From Agapetus fuscipes (taxonomy: Eukaryota; Arthropoda; Insecta; Trichoptera; Glossosomatidae): DNA of 64,000 bases. The translations under genes and the position numbers were made by a program. The notes under the pieces were generated by a model. It was given only the letters and a program-made list of their open reading frames with translations, was not told where the DNA came from and made no database searches. The stretch is from NCBI GenBank assembly GCA_951799405.1, contig OX637337.1, positions 2,418,001 through 2,482,000 of the forward strand, in the 5' to 3' direction. Below are positions 54,041 to 63,714 of the stretch, piece after piece. The first letter of the stretch is position 1. Each line of letters begins with the position of its first letter.

Positions 54041-54619
54041 AAATAAAATAAATATTGTTGTTGTGCATAAGTTTAATCAATCAATATTGAATAGGATAAG
54101 CAAACCGCATCAAATATAGAAAATCAGAAAAGTTATACCGCGTAGATTTTTTTCTATTCCAAGTAGAGCAATTTGTCTTTATTTATAATGTGCTTTATAA
54201 CGAAATCATCAGATAGAAAAGAAATTGCTTGGCAAACCTTTTGTTTACACTCAACCAATGCGTCTACAAAAAAATGTTTATAAAAAAAAACTCTCACTAG
54301 AGCTGCTGTTTGAGTTTCATGTATATTAATCGGTACACTCTGCGGCTGGGTTTTTTATTCTTGGGATTATTTGATTTCACGAAGATCGTGTTCGTCGAGA
54401 TAATTGCTAACAATGCGACAGCCTCGTCTCACCCCCAAAGACGGGTTTCACAATCCCCACTTAAAAACAGTGGAGTCTTGTAACGCGTAGTGGTTTAACG
54501 CAAAGTGTCGGATATCAAAAACCATCAAGAAGTATAAGCGCCAATTTCACTGAATTAAAATATCCAGGAACACAATGTATCATTCTACAATATTAAGAAT
54601 TTAAATTATTTTAAATAAC
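54041..54619. other. No gene recognised
   Basis: AT-rich. A GC-richer portion at 54415-54485 (CTCACCCCCAAAGACGGG) is unassigned. Confidence 0.35.
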
Positions 54620-54898
54620 TTCCTTGACTTATAGGTTGGTATGCGGCTGACCACCCATGCTGTAAAAATGGTTCACTTTGCCAATGTCCCCCCTGTGACA
54701 GGGAAGGACGGCAAAAGATGCAGGGTGTATGTCCATTTGGGATTTGGTTTTTATGTTGTGGGTTCACATGGGGCATGTGCAATCGCGAACTTGTACGTGT
54801 CTGGTTGTGGGAATGCAAGTAATGTGAATCTCCAATGTAACATATATTTGCAACTTTTGCAATCATTTTTCTAATCAGAAAAGATTAGATTAGATTAG
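54620..54898 (+). mobile_element. LA 3'-end unit
   Basis: TTCCTTGACTTATAGG to (AGATT)n, with about 25 extra bases before the terminal repeat. Confidence 0.85.
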
Positions 54899-54929
54899 TT
54901 GGATGAAAATCTCTTCACCTAATATGAAA

Positions 54930-55140
54930 AAAGGCATGCATGTATGGAATATCCGAAATATGCCCGTGACGTCATCAGGACCCTATCATTTAAGTTTGAA
55001 CACTTTATGGGGGTATGCAAAATTTCAGCATCGTGCTACGAACGGTCTGGGCGCCTATAGTAGATAGTACAAATATATGGGCGCATATAGTGGTTAGTAC
55101 AAATATGCAAACACACAAACAAACAAACAAACAAACACCT
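54930..55140. repeat. Dispersed repeat with (AAAC)n terminus
   Basis: GGGGTATGCAAAATTTCAGC, CGAACGGTCTGGGCGCC, then CAAACAAACAAAC; inverted relative to 13391-13740. Confidence 0.7.
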
Positions 55141-55347
55141 CTAATGAGCATAATTGGCAACGCGGAATTCCATATTTACTACTCCGCTTAACGCGTGAGC
55201 GTAAACAAGAATGTTTTATACTCGATGCATTGTTTCATACGAGTATCTAAAGTCAACATTATTTCATTAATGGAAGTAAAAAACTAAGTTTTTAAACCGC
55301 AAAAAATATGTAAATTCCAATAACGAGAAAAAGTCAAATTACCAATT

Positions 55348-55567
55348 TGGTATGAGGCTGACCACCCATACTGTACAAAATGGTTCACTTTGCCAATGTC
55401 GCCCCTGTGTCAGGGAAGGTCGGCAAAAGTTGTAGGGCTTATGTTCATGTGAGGTTTGGAATTTAATTGCAAGTACACATTCAGCATTTGTAAGCGCGAA
55501 CTACACGTGTTTGTTTGTGGGCATGCATTTGAGAACTTTAAATGAATATATCCTTGCAACTGAGATT
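55348..55567 (+). mobile_element. LA 3'-end unit
   Basis: GGTATGAGGCTGACCACCC to CCTTGCAACTGAGATT. Confidence 0.8.
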
Positions 55568-55574
55568 ATTTTTA

Positions 55575-56025
55575 TTGTTACCAACGACTTTTTTAATTCT
55601 ATTAGTTCTTCTTCCTCAACCTTTTTCGGTCCACTCCTGGATGTAGGCCCCCTCCAATCCTCTCTATTCCAGTCTATCGGCTGCTATGTTCAGCCATCCT
55701 CTGCCTGCAGTTCTCTTGATGTCGTCCAGCCACCCAAGTTGGGGTCTCCCCGCTCTCCGTTTGGACATCCTGGGTCGCCACTGGACGATCCTTTTCGGCC
55801 ACCTGTCATGGTCTTGCCTTGCGACGTGACCAGCCTAGCACTACTTTAAGCAGGCCACTCGTTGTATGACATCAGTGACACCAGTACGGCTACGGATCTC
55901 GTGGTTTGGAACCCTGTCTCTGAGACTGATTCCCAGCATATCTTCCTTTCAATGGCTCTTTGGCACGTCCTCAGTCTGTTGACGCTATACTGAGTGAGCC
56001 CTTTTCTAAGTCATAGGTGGATTTT
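55575..56025 (-). pseudogene. LE LINE ORF2 C-terminus
   Basis: Minus-strand AGHVARQDHDRWPKRIVQWR, PRMSKRRAGRPQLGWLDDIK, RTAGRGWLNIAADRLE, a stop where Trp is expected, then RGLEGAYIQEWTEKG and stop. It lies downstream of RT and is inactivated by the stop; the part upstream of about 55860 on the minus strand is frameshifted. Confidence 0.75.
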
Positions 56026-56032
56026 GGAAACA

Positions 56033-56520
56033 CGCAACGCAACGTAACTAAGCTACAAATATAGTGTAAGTTCTTGCCTGCGTTATCCCTGAAAGGTCGC
56101 ATGTGGCGATTCGGGACCTAATTATTTTTACGGATAAGGGGGCCGGCCTCACACCAACTACTGAAGTTGAAGTGGGGGTTTCCTCGCTCCCAGGGGGGCT
56201 GGTTCTCATTTCTTGTGTAGGCTGAGTAAACCTTGAGTTCGAACCCTTTCTCTTGGCATGGAATGCAAGCATTCCACCATTGAGCTATCGACCTTTTTAC
56301 GAGTCGTCGTCGCTGCAAAGTGTCAATTCTCAAGCAAGAACCAGTTGCTGTTAGGCTAGATTGACCTTTGGTGACCGGTCATTGGTAAAGGTTTATGAAT
56401 TTTTCAACCCAGCGAAGAGCAAATTTCAAAATGTAAATGGTAATTTTTTGTGCTCCGCCGGGATTCGAACCCACACCCTTTCATTCAGAGTCAGAAGTGT
56501 TACCACTGAACTACGGACCG
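56033..56520 (-). mobile_element. S1-S2 dimeric SINE
   Basis: S1 head at about 56450-56520 (TCTGAATG loop variant), S1 body to about 56310, linker ACTCGTAAAAAGGTCGATAG at 56290-56310, S2 head and body to the tail at 56033. A central S2 segment after CAAGGTTTACTC is deleted. Confidence 0.8.
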
Positions 56521-57110
56521 GAAACACGCATGACTCAAAGACATTTCGTGTTTTTACATTCACATTTCATAAATATTTCATATTCTTCATTTACGCTTTA
56601 CAGACACTCTTTATACGACCCAATGCGGAAATCGTCTTGTACTGTGAATCCTCAAAAAGCACTGTGAGCCTACAGCCTTTTATATAAGCACATAATCCCA
56701 CGGCCTTTTTTCTTTCGCCACACCGGACCAAGTAATTACTCCAGCTCTGCGTGCTCTATCTCCTCGAGGAGATTTCATCTCATTTATTTTTCAGGGTATC
56801 CAACAAGGTACCCGCCGCGGTCCACTGCTCTTTACACCACTTAGCCTGATTCCGAAACGGCGCAGAAAAAATGTTAATGTGGGGGAGATTATAATGGTAA
56901 TCTGGTAGGAGAAATAAAACAACATCCAGAGACGTGTTTCGGATGTAAATAGTAGGAAAAAAAACTAAGTGGAATAAAGAAATAAACAGTAAATCAAAGA
57001 CCTATTTATTTGGTTTATCTTAGAAGACGTAGTTTTATTATCCAAAAACTACTCAGATTTTAATTATTAAATGAAGACTACAGGGTAAACACAAGGAATG
57101 TCTGCAAAAA
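56521..57110. other. No intact gene; possible RT scrap at 56795-56865
   Basis: The frame at 56795 reads QGIQQGTRRGPLLFTPLSLI, resembling the QG motif of RT (G-Q-G-x-x-L-S-P-L-L-F). Very short. Confidence 0.3.
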
Positions 57111-57112
57111 TC

Positions 57113-57401
57113 GACCGGTCCGTAGCTCAGTGTTAACACTGCGTGGGTTCGAATCCCTGCGGAGCACAAAAAAATACCATTTATATTTTCAAATTTGCTT
57201 TTCGCTGAGTTGAAAAATTCATAAACCTTTACCAATGACCGGTCACCAAAGGTCCATCCAGCCTTACAGCAACTGGGTCTTGCTTGAGTGTTGGCGCGTT
57301 GTAGCGATGAACAAGCTCGTACACCTCTGCGGCACTACAACAAACCCCTAGAGTCTCTAGAATCTAGGGAGTCTCTCGCACAGGATTTCTTAAAATAAAA
57401 T
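57113..57401 (+). mobile_element. S1b SINE, anticodon arm deleted
   Basis: GACCGGTCCGTAGCTCAGTG directly followed by GTGGGTTCGAATCCCTGC; the anticodon arm is missing. LG-type tail and TTCTTAAAATAAAAT end. Confidence 0.85.
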
Positions 57402-57884
57402 AAAAAATCTAGTGGCGTCTGTGTGTATCTAAAGCTCTGCAAAATTCGAAATACAACAACATTCAATCATTCGCCATTGCCAAAAGATTTTTACATTACT
57501 TAATATGAAAATCCTTCATTCTGATACGTATGTATATTTATTGAATTAAAAGTTTTTCAACTTTACAAAAAAATCAATGGGAGTTGGTTTTGCTCTACTT
57601 AAAAAAAAAAAACTACAATAAAGTAGGAAGGAGAATCACCTTTTGTAAAGGCGGTTCATTCTACGTGCGATGGACTAACAATGGCGACCGTCTCCAACTT
57701 CTCCCATAACTGGCGAACCCAGCTTAACGATGTGGCAAAAGTTGTCGGGCCAAGAAGTTTTCCAACAATCTTTTATGAATAGCGCCTCTGGTGATTTTTT
57801 TATCCCAAACTGTGTCCTTTTTCGCGAATGAAACGCTGATAAAATGCTAAATAAATTTATAGACCTTGCCGTATCTTTTTAAAG
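57402..57884. other. No gene recognised
   Basis: A GC-richer stretch at 57655-57770 (GCGACCGTCTCCAACTTC) has no recognised frame. Confidence 0.35.
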
Positions 57885-57888
57885 ATAG

Positions 57889-58280
57889 TGTTACGAAATT
57901 AGGGTTCAAAAGTCTTTCAAATTAAAATACACAGGTCTTCGTATACAGTTGTTTATTTTACACTTTTAAATAATTTATTTTCACAAAGCTTTCTCGACTA
58001 TTTCACTGTGTTTCTGTTCACTGATCAAGTTAGTTCTATGTGTTTGTAAATCTCGTATGATACTGCTGGCCCTGCAAGCCACTGGCACCCTTCTTATACT
58101 CTTTAAAACAGTACAATCTAGACCTATATTTGCTAGACAGTTCCAGAAAGGCATCGTAATTATTATTTATCGATGCTGCACGTATTTTATTCAATGATTC
58201 CTACCCACACAATATAATACAGAATTCCTATAACTAATATCTACTTATTTTAAATATTTATATTTCATATTTACATAACA
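57889..58280. mobile_element. Solo LTR, copy 2
   Basis: TGTTACGAAATTAGGG to TTACATAACA with ATAG duplications at 57885-57888 and 58281-58284. 392 bp, colinear with 3733-4131. Confidence 0.85.
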
Positions 58281-58290
58281 ATAGTATGGA

Positions 58291-58368
58291 ATAAAACATG
58301 GCGGCGTATCAACAGATCCATTTTATATAGAAAAACGATCAGTTGTTGATACGCCGCCATGTTTTATG
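58291..58368. repeat. Perfect 24-bp inverted repeat beside the LTR
   Basis: ATAAAACATGGCGGCGTATC... at 58291-58314 is exactly inverted at about 58345-58368. A related single arm is at 10188 (AAAACATGGCGGCGCTCAC). Confidence 0.85.
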
Positions 58369-58401
58369 TCGTCCTATCTTCAAATAGATCCGGTAAGATC
58401 G

Positions 58402-58653
58402 TTCCTTGACTTATAGGTTGGTATGCGGCTGACCACCCATGCTGTAAAAATGGTTCACTTTGCCAATGTCACCCCTGTTACAGGGAAGGACGGCAAGAGT
58501 TGCGGGGTGTATGTCCATTTGAGATTTGGTTTTTATGTTGTAGGCTCACATGAGGCATGTGCAAGCGCGAACTTGTACATGTCTGGTTGTGAGAATACAT
58601 GTAATGTGAATCTCCAATGTAAGATACCTTTGCAACTTAGATTAGATTAGGTT
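58402..58653 (+). mobile_element. LA 3'-end unit, complete
   Basis: TTCCTTGACTTATAGG at 58402 (no LINE sequence before it) to AGATTAGATTAGG. Confidence 0.9.
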
Positions 58654-58934
58654 AGAAGATCTACTGACGCCACGGCCGTCGAGGCTTCCACTGCAGGTGT
58701 GGGTCTTTTGTCTACAAACGGTGTTATTCTCAAATAGCAAAGCCATAGCTCATCCGCAGCCTTCAGTGAATTTTCAATACAAAAAACAAGGTTGAGAACT
58801 ACTGAGAAAGGGGAGGAAAAGTAAAAAATAAGAGATGGAGATAATTAAAAAAGGAGCAAGAAGTTATCTCGAATATAATTCCCATACAATAAGATTATTA
58901 GAGTTGATGTGGTAGAATTATAACGCTTCTGTAT

Positions 58935-59805
58935 ATAGTTATACCTCAAGTTTAATTCGTTCCGTAACCTCGCTCGTACGTCAAATTGCTCGTATCTCAA
59001 AGCAATTTTCTCCCATTAAAATGTATTGAAATGCCATTAATCCGTCCCAGCCAGAGAAACCTTAATCCCATTTTTTTTTTTTTTTTTTAAGAAATCCTGT
59101 GCGGGAGACTCCCTAGATTCTAGAGATTCTAGGGGTCTATGACACTTGTTGTAGTGCCGCAGAGGTGTACGAGCTTGGTATTTGCTACAAAGCGCCAATA
59201 CTCAAGCAAGACCCAGTTGCTGTAAGGCTGGATGGACCTTTGGTGACTGGTCATTGGTAAAGGTTTATGAATTTTTCAACCCAGCGAAGAGCAAATTTGA
59301 AAATATAAATGGTATATTTTTTGTGCTCCGCCGGGATTCGAACCCACAACCTTCCCATTCAGAGTCCGCAGTGTTACCACTGGGCTACGGACCGGTCCAA
59401 TTGTTTTTGTTACATGTTTTTGAATAAAAAAAATGTATTTATATGTAAAGGACAAATATTGTATAAAAGAGAGTGTGAAGCAAAACAAAAATGCATTTTT
59501 GTCACTCAAATGCAACTTACACACAACTTAAATGCAACTGTATGCTTCATTTTAGTCACTGCTTGTCTCTTCACTTGCCTTTGCATTTTTCACAGTATTC
59601 TAAAAAAGGTCCAAGGAGCTTTGTTTCTTCCTCGGACTTTTGTAAATGAGCTAGGCAAGTGTCATTAAATAGCTCCGATGCACGACCAGATGTAATCTTT
59701 TTCGAGGTGCTTCTTTTCCTCGTATCTCAAATTTCGCTTGTATCTTGTATCTCAAATAATTCGTTTGTTAAGGCACTCGTATCTGGAGGTACTACTGCAT
59801 AGTTT
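58935..59805. mobile_element. Possible mariner/Tigger-type MITE with insertions
   Basis: TATACCTCAAGTTTAATTCG, CGCTCGTACGTCAAATTGCT and CTCGTATCTCAAAG at the left; TCGTATCTGGAGGTACTACTG at the right, loosely inverted. Split by the S1b copy. Confidence 0.45.
59067..59396 (-). mobile_element. S1b SINE, full length
   Basis: Poly-T, LG-type tail, body, head with TCTGAATGGGAAGG variant to GGACCGGTCC. Confidence 0.9.
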
Positions 59806-59971
59806 TCTTTTGCGAGATAGAAGTATCTTATCTTGTGAAAGTAATCAGAGGGATCTTAAGTTCAAGTATACTACATTGCGTAAATTCCTGTCGATCGCGT
59901 GAAAATAAACAAGAAAAACTACATTAAATAGGTGTGCTTTTGTATTAACCATACATTTTTTTCTATTTACG

Positions 59972-60118
59972 CAGGATCTTGCTTGAGAATTGGTGAGCTT
60001 TCTACAGCGACGACCAAGCTCGCACAGGGCTCTTGAGGTGTGATACCATCGATGTAAATAAAATTTATTTTATTTATGTCGATGTGTGATACACACAAAA
60101 ACAGCGTTCACCAAATAA
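59972..60118 (+). mobile_element. S1a tail with internal duplication
   Basis: CTTGCTTGAGAATTGGTGAGC to CACCAAATAAATTTAATC. 45 extra bases (ATCGATGTAAATAAAATTTA...) split GTGTGATA, which is repeated on both sides like a target duplication. Confidence 0.7.
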
Positions 60119-60345
60119 ATTTAATCTAATCTAATCTAATCGAAGTTGCAAAGATATGTTACATTGGAGATTCACATTACATACATTTTCAAAAGCAGAC
60201 ACGTACAAGTTCGCGCTTGCACATGCCTCATGTGAACCTACAACATAAAAACTAAATCTCAATGATGATGATGAGTTGATGATTTCTTTATAGCGCCGTT
60301 TCGTGATGTAGTCACTCCAAGGGCGCTGGTGCAAACGATGCCAGA
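60119..60345 (-). mobile_element. LA fragment joined to an LF-like tail
   Basis: LA from TAATCTAATCTAATCGAAG to ACTAAATCTCA (60262), then (GATG)n with TTTATAGCGCCGTTTCGTGA and CTCCAAGGGCGC, an LF-type 3' end as at 23289. Confidence 0.6.
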
Positions 60346-60430
60346 AATTTGCTTGTCTTCAGTGCATTCTAATATTATTATTATTATCAGAGAGAAATTT
60401 ACGTAACTTTTATGATGAATGTTCATTGTC

Positions 60431-60640
60431 CAGTCGATAGCTCAGTCGGTAGAGTGCTTGCATTCCAAGCCGAGAGCTCAAGTTCGAATCCCACCGAGGC
60501 CGTCAGAAATGATTTTCTGTTTCGGTGTTTATTTCAAACCCGAAATAAAATACTGGTGAGGTTTACAATGAAATGAGTACCAACCCCCTCGGGAGTTGGG
60601 AAACCCCCGCTTCAACTGAAGTAGTATGATAAGATGGAGA
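60431..60640 (+). mobile_element. S2 SINE, 3'-truncated
   Basis: AGTCGATAGCTCAGTCGGTAG to CTTCAACTGAAGTAG. Confidence 0.75.
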
Positions 60641-61121
60641 AGACGGTATTTTTCCTTCCTCATGTGACCAAAAGTACATTAGCTTTCTGTTTTTTTTTAC
60701 TACGCAGAGCACTGAAAATCAACTGGAAATATAGGATTTAAACGAAAAAAACAAACAAGAAATTATTTTCAATCAAATTGAGGTTTAGAATTTCAAAAAA
60801 ATATATTTTCCAAGTTAACCCATTATTCATACTACCCCTTTCAATTCAAGGAAGCAGATTAAATATTGAATTTCAAAAAATTCTAATTGTAAAAAAGTTC
60901 TTTGTTCGATGTGAACTTTTTCAGTAATATGATTCATGAAAATTCCCACCGGAACTAATAAAAAATATCAGTAAATAAACGTTGAGTATTTATATTCCGA
61001 AAACAAATTTCAATTCACAATAAATAAATAAATCCCCTCCTCAAAGGTTAAAATGAATAAGTGCTGATTCACTGAATTGAGAAATCGCCGAAAAAACATT
61101 TTATTGGGTGTAAATTTTCAT
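60641..61121. other. No gene seen
   Basis: AT-rich with no sustained frame. Confidence 0.5.
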
Positions 61122-61378
61122 AGTCTTGTCTTGTATCCTGCCGCCATTCCTTTAGGGGTGGCCGGTACCTTCACACTAGTGCCTCCATTTGACTCTGTCC
61201 TTGCATACTTCTTTCATCTCATCTAGTTTCATCACTCTTTTCATGCACGCTGTTCTCTTGTTTCCACTCTGTAAATTCCATTCATTCGCAATCTCACTTA
61301 TCTGATCAATCCATTCTTTCATAGGTCTTCCCCTTCCACGCTTACCTATTACGTTCCCTTTATACACTTTTTTTGTCA
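61122..61378 (-). pseudogene. LC LINE 3' end
   Basis: (CTTGT)n end at 61122; minus-strand frame KKVYKGNVIGKRGRGRPMKE, EIANEWNLQSGNKRTACMKR, EMKEVCKDRVKWRH. Breaks at almost the same 5' codon as 9229-9483. S2 sequence follows directly at 61379. Confidence 0.8.
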
Positions 61379-61525
61379 GCTGGGAAGCCCCCACTTTAGT
61401 CAGTGATTGATGTAAGACCGGCACCCTTACCTATAAAACTAATAGGTTCCACTCGCCACATGTGACCGCTTCGGGCAAAACGTGGTCAGAATTTACACTA
61501 TATGTGTAGCTTCGCAGCGTGGCGT
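61376..61525 (+). mobile_element. S2 fragment (3' half)
   Basis: AGCTGGGAAGCCCCCACTTT to TATGTGTAGCTTCGCAGCG. Confidence 0.7.
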
Positions 61526-61557
61526 AGCGTAACAGTATATTTCGAAGTCATAACAAA

Positions 61558-61690
61558 GCACGTGTTAGTTTGTGTTTACACATGCTGCATGCGTACATAC
61601 AAAACAAATGAAAAAAATCAAATAACAGAAGCCCTGCAAATCTTTCCGCCTTTTCCTAAAACAGGGTTGGCATTGATCTAAAATTAATAA
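61558..61690 (-). mobile_element. Decayed LA fragment
   Basis: GTGTTTACACATGCTGCATG, CAAATCTTTCCGCC, AACAGGGTTGGCATTG. Confidence 0.5.
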
Positions 61691-61919
61691 AACATTTTGT
61701 ATAGTCGCTTCTAGGAATCGGAAAATGAATTGTGTAAACCGAATATATTTTTTTTGTTGTTTGAAAACGCCCAAAGGGTTATGGCGTTATTAAAATTCTT
61801 GAAACTCTTCTATTCCAACTCTTCTTTGAAAGAGTTCTTGGCATAGACAATATTGTGTCGTCACCCGGCCGGGTTGCTAGGTGACATATTAATATTTTGT
61901 TATTGGCTGCCAAGGACTT

Positions 61920-62207
61920 CGACCGGTCCGTAGTCTAGTGGTTAGCACTTCCGACTCGCAGATCGAAGGTCGTGGGTTCAAATCCCGGCGGAGCAAATAT
62001 TTCATCTATATTTTTAAGTATGTTTTTAGCTGCGTTAAAAAAATTATAAATACATTTACAAAAGACCGGTCACCAAAGGTCCATCCAACCTCACATCAAC
62101 TGGGTTTTGTTTGAGAATTGGCGTTATCTATGGCGAAGTCCGCAGAGGGCTCTTGAGTTGTGATTCAACCAAAAACAGCGATCACCAAATAAATCATCCT
62201 AATATTT
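61920..62207 (+). mobile_element. S1a SINE, variant head
   Basis: GACCGGTCCGTAGTCTAGTG, loop GACTCGCAGA, GGTTCAAATCCCGG; body diverged, LF-type tail. Probably an older subfamily. Confidence 0.85.
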
Positions 62208-62221
62208 TTATTTATTATATT

Positions 62222-62548
62222 ATCCGGTCGATAGCTCAGTTGGTAGAGTGCTTGCATTCTACCCCGTCAGCTCGGGTTCGAATCCCATCGAGGGTGTCAG
62301 AAATGATTTCCCGTTTCGGTGTTAACTTCAAACCCCAAAATAAAATACCGGCAAGGCTTACTCAGCCTTCACAAGCAATGAGTACCAGCCCCCTCGGGAG
62401 CTGGGAAGCCCCACTTCAATTGAAGTGGTTGACGTAAGGCCGGCCCCCTTACCTGTAAAAATAAGTAGGTTCCACTCGCCACATGCGAAAACCTTTGGGG
62501 ATAACGCGGCAAGAAGTTACCTTATATGTGTAGCTTACTTGCGTTTAT
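62222..62548 (+). mobile_element. S2 SINE, full length
   Basis: GGTCGATAGCTCAGTTGGTAG to GTAGCTTACTTGCG. The first of this S2 cluster. Confidence 0.9.
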
Positions 62549-62710
62549 TAAAGACGGCTGTCCCATACACGACTGACGTTTGCTAGCTGAGAAAACAAAC
62601 AAATCAAAAACGCTCCGACCTCATTCCTAGAATGGATCAAGGCATTTTCTAGGAGCTTTCTGGATAAATGAAAATAACAAGGAATTAAAGTAATGGATGC
62701 CTGTTAATAA

Positions 62711-63212
62711 TGTAGATACACAACTACGCTGCACAAGCATTATCACTTCTTACCGCGTAGTCCTCGATGGGGTCGTGAAAACTATATATTAAAGGTTAGC
62801 CGGGCCGGCCTGACGCAAACCAATTCAGTTGAAGTAGCTGTTTTACAGCTCCCATGAGGGTTGGTTCTCATTTCTTGCGGCCGAGTGGAAATTATTTCCT
62901 TGTTTAAATCAAACTCAAAAATAAAATACTCAGCCCACACAAGAAATGATTACCAGCCCCCTCGGGAGCTAGGAAACCCCCACTCCAACTGAAGTCGTTA
63001 TTTCCGTGTTTATTTCAAACCCGAAAATAAAATACTCAGCCCACACGAAATGATTACCAGCCCCCTCGGGACCTAGGAAACCCCCACTTCAACTGAAGTC
63101 GTTGATGAAAAGCCAACCCCTTAAACTTGTGATGATAAAAAGGTTCCACTCCATTTCGGGGACAACGCAGAAAGAAGTTACACTGTATGTGCAGCTTTGT
63201 TGCGTGTATAGC
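62711..63212. repeat. Rearranged S2 cluster: inverted plus tandem pieces
   Basis: 62719-62880 is a minus-strand S2 3' part; 62893-63212 is plus-strand with a ~108-bp segment present twice (TACTCAGCCCACAC at 62928 and 63030), then a decayed tail. Confidence 0.7.
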
Positions 63213-63522
63213 TTATACAAAAAAAAAAACGAAAAATAGCAGTTGTACGAGTATGCTGAAACTTTTTCAGACCAATTAGTTAAAAATTCAAATGTAGTTA
63301 AAAAAATAAATTTGTTTTTGTAATAAAATTTACTTAAAACATTTGTAATCAAATAAATTTTTATTTTATTAAAAATGGTAATTTCAGTATACCTAACTAA
63401 AATACATTTTGAATCTTATATTTCTGTTAGATTTTGTCTATGAATTTATGTTTTTGTTTTTGTTTTGGAAAAAAATTGTTTTGAAAATTATTTTTATAAA
63501 AATATTTGTAACTAATCTGCTC

Positions 63523-63546
63523 CTGAAGATGCCTCATTAGGCGAAA
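63523..63546 (+). other. CTGANGAT-hairpin-GAAA motif
   Basis: CTGAAGAT, perfect GCCT/AGGC hairpin with CATT loop, then GAAAATG. GGACTTTCACTGTG follows at 63627, as in the foldback family. Confidence 0.5.
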
Positions 63547-63714
63547 ATGTTCGAGCACACAAAAAATAAATAAATAAGTGAATTAAAACTATGTTTTACC
63601 CATTTGAATTTTTAATTACTTAAAAATGGACTTTCACTGTGTTAATAAATGCACCCTAAAAAATATTTTTCAGACTAATTCAGTTAACCACGAGTACTAT
63701 GTCGCTTTTGTTTC

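Noticed and set aside
1044..58653. Many 65-80 residue frames beginning MRLTTHAVK or similar
   Set aside because: They are chance frames through the LA 3' unit, appear in non-coding 3' UTR context, and are broken in most copies.
62222..62300. Functional tRNA genes (S1 and S2 heads with A/B boxes)
   Set aside because: Every one continues into a repeated SINE body, acceptor stems do not pair well, and the same sequence recurs many times.
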